Shown piece after piece: positions 6,472 through 13,110 of a stretch of 27,848 nt of DNA (the stretch's first letter is position 1; each line of letters begins with the position of its first letter). The stretch is from IMG/VR virus record IMGVR_UViG_3300044946_000232, positions 1 to 27,848 of that record, one strand, 5' to 3'. The notes beneath the pieces are model-generated. The model was given only the letters and a program-made list of their open reading frames with translations, had not been told where the DNA came from and ran no database searches. Both the position numbers and the translations under genes were made by a program. The stretch comes from a virus.

Positions 6472-7902
6472 GTGGCGGCGGATCGTTCCTGGCGCACCCT
6501 CTCGGCGGACGTGATCAACGCCCTTCTGGGGGTGAGCGCGTACACGCCGGCGAAGGGATACGGCCCCGAGCTCGACGATCCGGGAGTCGAGAGAATCCGC
6601 GAGACGCTCGGCGGCAACCTCGCGCTGCAGCCGACGACGTTTCTTCGTTGGTACCTCGCGGACCTCGAGAGCGCGCAGTATCAGGCCGACGCGGGCAACT
6701 TGATGCCGGCCGCCCAGCTGTGCCGCGCGATGCGCCGCGACGGCGTGATCTCGGGGCTCATGGGGACGCTCACCAGCGGCCTCGTTCGACTGCCGAAGAA
6801 GTACTACGGCGACGAGCAGTCGGTGGCGCGCCTGAAGGCGCGCAACGGCACGCGCAGCGTGTTCGACGACATGATGCCGCCGAGCGAGCTCGCGCTCTTC
6901 GCCGGCGACGGCTACGAGCTCGGCGTCGCCGTCGGCGAGCTCGTGCCGGTGCCCGGGCGCGACTTCCCGCTCTTCGTGCGGCTCGAGCCGGAGTTTCTCC
7001 GGTATCGCTGGGTCGAGAACCGCTGGTACTACACCAGCGTCGCGGGGATGCTCCCGATCACCCCCGGCGACGGACGGTGGGTGTTGCACACGCCCGGCGG
7101 CCGCATCGCTCCGTGGCTCTCTGGTCGCTGGCCGTCGCTCGGTCGGTCGTTCATCAACAAGGAGCACGCGCTCCTCCACCGCTCCAACTACAGCGCGAAG
7201 ATGGCGAACCCGGCGCGCGTCGCGTACGCGGCGCAGGGCTCGACCGAGAAGGAGCGCGACTCATTCCTGAAAAAGCTCATGGCGTGGGGGACGAATACCG
7301 TCTTCGCGCTTCCGCCCGGGTGGCGCGCCGAGGTCCTCGAGACGGGCGGCGAGGGACATAAGGTCTTCCAGGAAGAGATCGACACGAGCGACCGCGAGTT
7401 CGCCGTCTCGATTGCCGGCCAGGTGGTGACGGTCGACGGCGGCGCGGGCTTCAGCAACTCCGACATCCACCGCTCGATCCGCTCGGACATCATCAAAGAC
7501 GTCGCCGAGCAGCTGGCGTACACGGTCAATACGCAGATCCTTCCGCCCTGGGTCGCAAAGACCCGAGGGCCGAGCGCCATTGCGACCGGGCCCGTCGTCG
7601 AGTGGGACATCTCTCGGCCGAAGGATCTGGCAGCCGAGGCGAATTCGATCTCCACGGCGGCCGTCGCCATCGAGGCGCTCGGCAAGGTCCTCCAGTCGTA
7701 CGGGCTCGAGCTCGACATCACGGAATTCACCACTCGCTTCGGGATTCCGATCAAGGGCGACAGCAACGGGAGCGCCGAGCCGACGCCGTACCGGCCCCTC
7801 GAGGAGAGCGCGCCGGCGACGCTTCGCGATGACATCGCCGCGGCAAAGGCCCGCCTGCTCGCGCGCCACCCCGAATCGCCTCTTCGACGGGAGGCCGCAT
7901 GA
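6472..7902 (+). CDS. portal protein, DUF935 (Mu gp29-like)
   Basis: A 476-residue protein forming the dodecameric ring at the capsid vertex through which DNA passes and to which terminase and neck bind. The sequence follows the DUF935 family of Mu-like portals: an N-terminal part with a Leu-rich segment and LCRAMRRDGVISGLMGTL at about 83-100, a middle beta region, a segment with FINKEHALLHRSNY near 227-240, and a C-terminal helical stem. Length is typical. GTG 6472 is the only usual start after the in-frame stop at 6397-6399, yet no Shine-Dalgarno precedes it closely. It does not overlap an upstream plus-strand gene, unlike most genes here. It overlaps the protease as ATGA. Confidence 0.88.
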   Translation: MAADRSWRTLSADVINALLGVSAYTPAKGYGPELDDPGVERIRETLGGNLALQPTTFLRWYLADLESAQYQADAGNLMPAAQLCRAMRRDGVISGLMGTLTSGLVRLPKKYYGDEQSVARLKARNGTRSVFDDMMPPSELALFAGDGYELGVAVGELVPVPGRDFPLFVRLEPEFLRYRWVENRWYYTSVAGMLPITPGDGRWVLHTPGGRIAPWLSGRWPSLGRSFINKEHALLHRSNYSAKMANPARVAYAAQGSTEKERDSFLKKLMAWGTNTVFALPPGWRAEVLETGGEGHKVFQEEIDTSDREFAVSIAGQVVTVDGGAGFSNSDIHRSIRSDIIKDVAEQLAYTVNTQILPPWVAKTRGPSAIATGPVVEWDISRPKDLAAEANSISTAAVAIEALGKVLQSYGLELDITEFTTRFGIPIKGDSNGSAEPTPYRPLEESAPATLRDDIAAAKARLLARHPESPLRREAA

Positions 7903-9218
7903 TGCTCGTCCGAGTACTCGGCAGCATCCTCGCCGCGCTGAACGCCGGCGACGGCGTCGAGCGCGGTGCCGACGGTAGCCCCGTCGCCTTCCGGATCTGG
8001 AAGGCCGGTCCGAACGTCACCGACCACGGCGTGCATGTCTTCAGCCCCGAGAGCGGGAAGAAGCTTCTCGCCGAGCAGGCTGCGCGCGGAAATCTCTATT
8101 CGATCGACGTCGACCACATGTCGCTATCGCCGGACGCTCCTCCGGAATCGCGAAAAGCAGTCGGCTGGCACCGGCTCGACGTGCGCGCCGGCGAGCTGTG
8201 GGCCGTTGACGTGCAGTGGACCGACGCGGTGCGCGGCGGCCTCACGAAGGACCCTCCCGAGTGGCGGTACTTCTCGCCGGCGTACGACGTCGCGAAGAAG
8301 ACCGGCGAGATCGTCAGCTACGCGAACACCGCTCTCACAAACAACCCCGCGACGTGGTCTGTCACCGCGCTCGCAACCGCAACCGCAAATCGAGGCACAC
8401 GAACCATGGATATGAAAGCGATCGCGGCGGCGCTCTTCGGCGACGACGACGACAAGAAGAAGGAAGCGCGGGAGAGCATCGCCAAGATGAGCGAGCTCGA
8501 AAAGAAGGCCTGGAAGGCCTACAAGGCGGCGTCCCTCGATGAGGGCGAAGAGCCCAAGAAGGACGACCCCAAGGAGGAGAAGAAGGCCGGCGCGGAGACT
8601 CCCAAGGAGGAGCCGAAGGAGGAGAAGAAAGCCGGTGAAGATCCCCCGAAGGAGGAGGCTGCAAAGGCGGCCGTGGCGGCGACCAAGGTCGAGGCCGATC
8701 TCCTGAAGACCATCGGCGACCAGGGCAAGCGCCTCTTGGAGCTCGAGACGGTCAAGGCCAAAGGCGAGATCGAGGCGATCCTAGCCGTGCGCCCCGACCT
8801 CACCGAGAAGCAGCTCGCTCACCTTCGGACCAAGAGCGATCCGAAGGAAGTCCAGACGCTCGTCGACCTCATCGAGGCGCCTGTCCTCGACACGGCCGCG
8901 GCCGCGAAGGTCCAGGCCACGCGCGGCTCCCACTCGGGGACCGAGGAGGTGCGCGCCTCGAAGCTCACCGGTCACGACGCCGAGGAGCTCGCCGAGCGCT
9001 TCGGTCGACAGACCACGCCATCGACCCCGCACTGGGGAGACGGCATCAAGGCGAGCCGCAACGAGAAGGTCTATCCGACCACCGACAAGGCGGAAGCCTT
9101 GAAGATCCTCGCGAAGCGCAAGGCTTCGCCCGCGGTCGGCCGGCCGCCGATCAGTAGCAATCTCGATCACGCGCGCCGGCTCGATGCCCAGCGCGCGGGA
9201 ACGGGTGGTGCCTCGTGA
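7899..9218 (+). CDS. Mu gpI-like protease fused to scaffold
   Basis: A 439-residue prohead protease and scaffold in one reading frame. Residues about 1-155 match the Mu-like I protease: a YSIDVDHMS segment at 67-75, a Trp-His-Arg-Leu stretch, and WRYFSPAYD at 122-130 ending with ALTNNPATW at 145-153. A Met170 (base 8406) with GAGG at 8392-8395 begins a separate acidic, helical part, the probable scaffold, which Mu makes from an internal start as gpZ. Residues 217-257 are a Lys/Glu/Pro repeat hinge. The protease normally trims scaffold and itself during prohead maturation. Catalytic residues are not certain from sequence alone. The gene overlaps the portal (ATGA) and the decoration gene (GTGA). 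Confidence 0.85.
   Translation: MMLVRVLGSILAALNAGDGVERGADGSPVAFRIWKAGPNVTDHGVHVFSPESGKKLLAEQAARGNLYSIDVDHMSLSPDAPPESRKAVGWHRLDVRAGELWAVDVQWTDAVRGGLTKDPPEWRYFSPAYDVAKKTGEIVSYANTALTNNPATWSVTALATATANRGTRTMDMKAIAAALFGDDDDKKKEARESIAKMSELEKKAWKAYKAASLDEGEEPKKDDPKEEKKAGAETPKEEPKEEKKAGEDPPKEEAAKAAVAATKVEADLLKTIGDQGKRLLELETVKAKGEIEAILAVRPDLTEKQLAHLRTKSDPKEVQTLVDLIEAPVLDTAAAAKVQATRGSHSGTEEVRASKLTGHDAEELAERFGRQTTPSTPHWGDGIKASRNEKVYPTTDKAEALKILAKRKASPAVGRPPISSNLDHARRLDAQRAGTGGAS
8406..9218 (+). CDS. candidate internal-start scaffold protein (gpZ-like)
   Basis: A nested in-frame product of 270 residues starting at ATG 8406, with GAGG 10 bases upstream. It would contain only the scaffold: an acidic start with a run of four Asp, the Lys/Glu/Pro hinge, a coiled-coil-like helix (about residues 260-300 of the long form) and a basic C-terminus that could bind capsid subunits. 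In Mu and relatives the scaffold is made this way in excess over the protease. The start is inferred from sequence and analogy only. Confidence 0.45.
   Translation: MDMKAIAAALFGDDDDKKKEARESIAKMSELEKKAWKAYKAASLDEGEEPKKDDPKEEKKAGAETPKEEPKEEKKAGEDPPKEEAAKAAVAATKVEADLLKTIGDQGKRLLELETVKAKGEIEAILAVRPDLTEKQLAHLRTKSDPKEVQTLVDLIEAPVLDTAAAAKVQATRGSHSGTEEVRASKLTGHDAEELAERFGRQTTPSTPHWGDGIKASRNEKVYPTTDKAEALKILAKRKASPAVGRPPISSNLDHARRLDAQRAGTGGAS
8556..8670 (+). repeat. Lys/Glu/Pro repeat hinge in scaffold
   Basis: A low-complexity stretch of PKEE and KKAG units within the protease-scaffold gene. At DNA level it holds four exact AAGGAGG heptamers at 8571-8577, 8604-8610, 8616-8622 and 8649-8655, each a full match to the anti-Shine-Dalgarno. 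No in-frame start follows at a good distance. The protein stretch is likely a flexible linker. Confidence 0.7.
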
Positions 9219-9658
9219 CCGCTGCAGCCGCGGAGGTTCAGATCACCTCGGAGCGCATTCGGCGCCTCGAGTTCCCCCTGGCCTTCTCGACGAAGGTCTA
9301 CAAAGGCGCGAGCGCGATGGGCGTGCCGGCCGGCACCAACGCCGGCCAGGTCCGTGATGCGCGCACCGGCGCCAGCAACGCCGGCTCGACGGACCTCGCG
9401 CTCGGCGTCTTCGCGGAGACGATCGACAACTCCGCCAACACCAACACCACGCTCCCGGTGACCGTCGACTTCCTGAAGGAGAAGACGATCCTCTGGCGCG
9501 CCAACGACGGAAGCATCACGTCCGCGAACCTCTTCGCGACTTGCTACTACGCCGACAATCAAACGGTCTCGACGACGAGCACCAACGCTCCGAAGGCCGG
9601 CACCATCCTCGCGGTCGACGCCATCCTTGGCGTCGCCTTCGAAGTGGAAGGGGTCTGA
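9215..9658 (+). CDS. capsid decoration/stabilisation protein
   Basis: A 147-residue beta-rich protein with few helices and many Thr, Ala, Asn and Gly residues, lying immediately before the major capsid gene. The pattern (an early strand with TKVYKG, a central LGVFAET strand, a late AILGVAFEVEGV end) fits the small DUF2190-like decoration proteins that sit on the capsid surface and strengthen it after expansion. The GTG start overlaps the protease-scaffold stop (GTGA). The position between scaffold and capsid protein supports the role; the family call is by pattern and not secure. Confidence 0.65.
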   Translation: MTAAAAEVQITSERIRRLEFPLAFSTKVYKGASAMGVPAGTNAGQVRDARTGASNAGSTDLALGVFAETIDNSANTNTTLPVTVDFLKEKTILWRANDGSITSANLFATCYYADNQTVSTTSTNAPKAGTILAVDAILGVAFEVEGV

Positions 9659-9660
9659 TC

Positions 9661-10797
9661 ATGGCTGCTCTCACGCCGAGTTTCCTCTTCGACTTCGAGT
9701 CGGAGATGGATCGCATCACCGAAACCGAGTTCGCGCGCATGGTGGCGAGCGACAACCTCTGGTGGAGGGACGTCGCGCGCGTCCGCAACACCGGCAAGAA
9801 GCGAGAGATCCTCGCGTGGCTCCTCTCGACGGCGCGGATCTACGACGCCGGCAAGACGGGCGGCGACATCAAGTTCGACGACATGGCGGCGACGTACCAG
9901 GAGTACGACGTTCGGAACGACGCGGCCGGTCTCGAGCTGACGAAGAATCAGATCACCGACAACGACGGCAACGGCTTCGACTTCGCGGCCGAGTGGTCGG
10001 CTCAGATGGGCGCGCTCATGGCGTACCGCCCGCAAGAGAAGATCGCGCAGATGATCCTGAACGGCGACGTCGCGAGCTGGACGGGGGACAACAACTCCAC
10101 CGTCTCGTCGCTCGCCTACGACGGCGTGCAGTACTTCGCGAGCAGGTCGGGCTCGATCAACAGCGGCAACGGTCACCCCGTCAACCAGTTCCGAACGGCG
10201 TCCGGCAAGTACTACAACTGGTTTACCGGAGCGGCCTCGGGCTCGTACCCCGGCGCTCTCCCGATCGACGAGTCGGTCACGGTCGACGTCGCGCTGAAAA
10301 ACCTTCAGCTCGCCATCGCCTACATCGCATCGATCAAGATGCCGAACGGCAAGCACCCGCGCTTCCTGAAGCCGCGTCGGCTCATGGTCGCGCCGAGGCT
10401 CGTCGCCCGCGCCCAGCAGCTTACCAACGCGCGCTACATCGCCCAGGCGGCGGGAGCGAGCGGCGGCGGCTCGGGCGACATCGAGGCCATCATCAACAAC
10501 TGGGGATTCCTCCAGCCCATCGAGGTCCAGGAGTTCGCCGGCGCCACCACCGGATCGGGCGTCAGCGCCGATCTCGTCTGGTACCTCGCCTGCGAGCAGG
10601 TGACCTCGACGCAGCTCGGCGCCCTGGTGTACGTCGAGCGCGAGCCGTTCAAGATCACCTACTACACGGGTGATGGCGGCGGCACGGGCGTCGACGCGGT
10701 CCTCGACCGCGCTCGCACCCTCGAGTGGCACGTCCAGGGCCGTAACGTGGCTGGCTTCGGCCACCCGTACGCCCTCTTCCGCGCCGACCCGAGCTGA
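9661..10797 (+). CDS. major capsid protein (Mu gpT-like)
   Basis: A 378-residue HK97-fold shell protein that forms the icosahedral head. The ATG at 9661 follows the decoration stop by two bases and has a GGAAGGGG ribosome site. A longer open frame upstream runs into the decoration gene and was rejected. The protein starts with TPSFLFDFESEM and an N-arm-like helix, has a Gly/Ser-rich middle that may be the E-loop or an inserted surface loop (about 150-205), and ends in a strand with GRNVAGFGHPYALFRADPS, typical of Mu T-like capsid proteins. Its place after the I-like protease and scaffold matches Mu order. No obvious N-terminal pro-peptide is visible. Confidence 0.88.
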   Translation: MAALTPSFLFDFESEMDRITETEFARMVASDNLWWRDVARVRNTGKKREILAWLLSTARIYDAGKTGGDIKFDDMAATYQEYDVRNDAAGLELTKNQITDNDGNGFDFAAEWSAQMGALMAYRPQEKIAQMILNGDVASWTGDNNSTVSSLAYDGVQYFASRSGSINSGNGHPVNQFRTASGKYYNWFTGAASGSYPGALPIDESVTVDVALKNLQLAIAYIASIKMPNGKHPRFLKPRRLMVAPRLVARAQQLTNARYIAQAAGASGGGSGDIEAIINNWGFLQPIEVQEFAGATTGSGVSADLVWYLACEQVTSTQLGALVYVEREPFKITYYTGDGGGTGVDAVLDRARTLEWHVQGRNVAGFGHPYALFRADPS

Positions 10798-10808
10798 AGC
10801 AGCCAGCC

Positions 10809-12113
10809 GTGTTCCCGTACCTCGACCTCGCGGGCTTCACGTCCCGCACGGTGATGCCGGATACGGACGTCGCGCTCGTCGAGGCGTCGTTCCCCGGCTT
10901 CACCGCACAACGGATCTCCGTGAGGTCGAGTTACGTCAATGCTCGCCTCCGGAAGAGGTACGGGAACGCCCCCAACGTCGGTAACTCGCTTCCTCTTGGC
11001 CAGAGGGCGCCCGTCCTCGAGGCCGCGGGGACCATCCCCCCGCCGGTCGGCCTGCAGGGTCGGCCGGTACTCGGTTGCCTCGAGATGGCGCTGGCGATTG
11101 TCGCCGCCGGCGCCGTGGGCGCGGCGACCTTCCAGTGGAGCTCGGACGGCGGCAAGACGTGGACGACCGGCGCGATACCCCTCGCCGCGGGAACCGCGCC
11201 GCCACCCGTCACCCTGTCCGGAGCCTCGGCGCTCGCGCTTCCCGATGACCTGATCGTCCAGGTCGTCACTCCCGGCGCCCTCGGGACCGCGAAGATCCAG
11301 TACTCATCCAACGCGGGCGAGAGCTGGGCCATCGCCCCGGCGCTGGCGAGCTCCGGGACGAGCCCCCCGCCGGTGACGGTTTCGGGCCTCTCTTCCCTCG
11401 CAGTCCCCGCCGACCTGGTCGTCGAGGTGACGACCGCGGGAGGCCTCGGCGTGGCCCTGGTGAAGTACTCCCTCGACGGCGGCGCCACGTTCGTCACGGG
11501 TGTCCCCACCGCCGCCGCGGTCCCCCTGGGCGCGAGCGGGCTGACGGCGGCCTTCCCCGCCGCTCTCTACGCGACGGACAACGTATATACAGGCCAGGGT
11601 CTCTCGACGGCGGCTAGCGTCCCCCTGGGCGCCACCGGGCTCGTGGCGGCATTCCCAGCCGGCACCTACAGCGCCGACAACGTCTACACCGGCCAGGGCA
11701 TCCCGACGGCGCTCATGGTGACGCTCGGCGCGACGGGAATGCAGGCGGCGTTCCCCGTCGGCGAGTACTCGGCCGACAACGTCTACCTGGCGTCGACTCC
11801 GGTCCCGGAGACCGTCCTCGGGTGGATCGTCGCGATGGTCACGGTCGACGACTACCAGAAGCGCGGGGTGAACCCACAGGACCCGATGATCGCGCTTTGC
11901 GTCGAGGCGCTCACCACGGCGATGGCGGAGCTCAAGGAGGCGGCGGATTCGAAAGAGGGGCTCTTCGATCTTCCTGCCTGCGAGGACGCCGACTCCGCCG
12001 TCACCACCGGCGGCCCTCTCGGGTACTCCGAGACGTCGCCTTACGCGTGGACGGACATCGAGGCCAATACGGGTCGCGCGGAAGACGCGCGCGGCCGGGG
12101 GACCGGCCCATGA
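10809..12113 (+). CDS. neck/head-tail adaptor with tandem beta repeats
   Basis: A 434-residue protein in the Mu gp36 position. Residues 1-60 (helical, SSYVNARLRKRYG at 40-52) and 330-420 (helices with DDYQKRGVNPQDPM at 347-360) together look like a gp36/DUF1320-type adaptor that links portal and neck. Between them are two repeat sets: three of about 48-55 residues (75-128, 129-183, 184-231), each with a PPPV start and most with a W- or F-bearing DGG turn, then three of 33 residues (232-264, 265-297, 298-330) each with LGA, AAFP and DNVY. The usual adaptor is less than half this length. GTG 10809 has only a weak ribosome site. The repeats probably form surface beta domains on the neck. The stop overlaps the next gene (ATGA). 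Confidence 0.72.
   Translation: MFPYLDLAGFTSRTVMPDTDVALVEASFPGFTAQRISVRSSYVNARLRKRYGNAPNVGNSLPLGQRAPVLEAAGTIPPPVGLQGRPVLGCLEMALAIVAAGAVGAATFQWSSDGGKTWTTGAIPLAAGTAPPPVTLSGASALALPDDLIVQVVTPGALGTAKIQYSSNAGESWAIAPALASSGTSPPPVTVSGLSSLAVPADLVVEVTTAGGLGVALVKYSLDGGATFVTGVPTAAAVPLGASGLTAAFPAALYATDNVYTGQGLSTAASVPLGATGLVAAFPAGTYSADNVYTGQGIPTALMVTLGATGMQAAFPVGEYSADNVYLASTPVPETVLGWIVAMVTVDDYQKRGVNPQDPMIALCVEALTTAMAELKEAADSKEGLFDLPACEDADSAVTTGGPLGYSETSPYAWTDIEANTGRAEDARGRGTGP
11031..11501 (+). repeat. three tandem 48-55-residue coding repeats
   Basis: Units start at 11031, 11193 and 11358 within the adaptor gene. Each starts with a PPPV segment, continues through LP..L.V.V..GG or a near match, and holds a short DGG or NAG turn followed by W or F. 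The third unit runs directly into the shorter repeat set. Protein similarity is clear while the DNA has diverged, so the duplication is not recent. Confidence 0.75.
11502..11798 (+). repeat. three tandem 99-base coding repeats
   Basis: Units at 11502-11600, 11601-11699 and 11700-11798 encode 33 residues each. All share LGA.G(L/M), AAFP, (A/S)(T/A)DNVY, and the first two end in TGQG. Similarity is visible at DNA level (for example GACAACGT.TA.AC and CCCTGGGCGC), so these copies look younger than the preceding longer repeats. Confidence 0.8.
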
Positions 12114-12502
12114 GCGGCCTCGACGAGATGATCGACGCGTTCCACTCGCTCGGCACCATCGACGAGCGCACGGCGAAGATCGCCGCGCCGCTGCTCGACC
12201 AGGCCGTGAAGCAGACCGCTGGCGCCGGCCAGTCGCCCGAAGGCAAACCGTGGGCACCGACGAAGACCGGCCGACGCGCCATGGCCAACGCAGCCAGCCA
12301 TATCCAGACGCGCGCGTTTGGCCCGGTCGTGAAGCAGACGCTGACGGGACCGGACGTCTTTCACCACTACGGGACGCGCGGCGAGCCACGTCGCGCCGTT
12401 ATCCCCGACGCCGGCGGCATGCTCCCGACCGTGGTCGGCAATGCCCTCGACAAAGCCAGCGCGCAGGCCTTCGACGAGCTCACCTCGGGGGCGAAGTCGT
12501 GA
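12110..12502 (+). CDS. virion morphogenesis protein (Mu gpG-like)
   Basis: A 130-residue protein whose start overlaps the adaptor stop as ATGA; the longer open frame upstream is a shadow of the adaptor. The segment SPEGKPWAPTKTGRR at 42-56 is the hallmark of the phage virion morphogenesis/tail completion family (Mu gpG, P2 gpS-like), and the end has a HHYGTRGEPRRAVIP stretch at 84-98. These proteins act at the head-tail junction or tail terminus. In Mu the equivalent lies further upstream, near the F-like head gene; here it sits among the neck genes. It overlaps the next gene by GTGA. Confidence 0.78.
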   Translation: MSGLDEMIDAFHSLGTIDERTAKIAAPLLDQAVKQTAGAGQSPEGKPWAPTKTGRRAMANAASHIQTRAFGPVVKQTLTGPDVFHHYGTRGEPRRAVIPDAGGMLPTVVGNALDKASAQAFDELTSGAKS

Positions 12503-13098
12503 ACCGGTCCGGGCTCATTGCGCTCTCGGACGCGGTGCGCGCGTACCTGCCGACGATTGGAGTCACGACGACCGTGACGCCGGTCGGGTGGCGCTACCGG
12601 ACCTTCAACGTCAATCAGGGCCCGGGTGGGGCCAACCGCGTCTCGTTCATCCCCGGCAAGATCGATCCGACGTCGCCGGCGCCGCCGAAAGTCGTCGACG
12701 GCGGGACCTTCTACCAGCCGAAGTTCGGCAACGCGGGAAAGCCGCTTGGTGCGAATGCCAACCCACGCCGCCTGCTCTCGTGGGAGCGCATCGTCTCCCT
12801 CTCCGTGTGGGCCGTGGACACTACCGACACTTCGAACGACGAGCTGCAGCTGGCCGCGCTCGAGAACCTGGTCGAGGCCACGTTCCAGGCCATGCATAAC
12901 GGGATCGACCCGGTGTCGGGCCTCAACGTGGGACTCGCCGATATCGAGATGCAGGACAGTCTCATCGTGGCGCCGCCCGTCGAGCAGTCGTTCGGACGCG
13001 AGTTCATCCTCTACTTCCTCCACAAGGGGCCCATGTACGACGCCCCGATCCCGACTGTGGTCGTCACCCCGACCATCGAACGCAATCCCGCCAGCTGA
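12499..13098 (+). CDS. probable tail terminator/neck protein
   Basis: A 199-residue protein starting at GTG 12499 overlapping the previous stop (GTGA); the longer upstream frame was rejected. It follows the virion morphogenesis gene and precedes the sheath, the normal place for a tail terminator (Mu gp37 or equivalent) that caps the tail tube. The sequence has the alpha-beta pattern expected: an N-terminal helix with ALSDAVRAYL, a long loop, a central strand LLSWERIVSLSVWAV, a helix with ENLVEATFQAMHNG, and a final strand FGREFILYFLHKGP. The family is assigned by context and fold pattern, not by a diagnostic motif. Confidence 0.65.
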   Translation: MNRSGLIALSDAVRAYLPTIGVTTTVTPVGWRYRTFNVNQGPGGANRVSFIPGKIDPTSPAPPKVVDGGTFYQPKFGNAGKPLGANANPRRLLSWERIVSLSVWAVDTTDTSNDELQLAALENLVEATFQAMHNGIDPVSGLNVGLADIEMQDSLIVAPPVEQSFGREFILYFLHKGPMYDAPIPTVVVTPTIERNPAS

Positions 13099-13110
13099 CG
13101 AGGTCTCTCG

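Noticed and set aside
9541-9660. Upstream extension of the capsid gene
   Set aside because: It would overlap the end of the decoration gene in another frame; ATG 9661 has its own strong ribosome site and gives the normal N-terminus.
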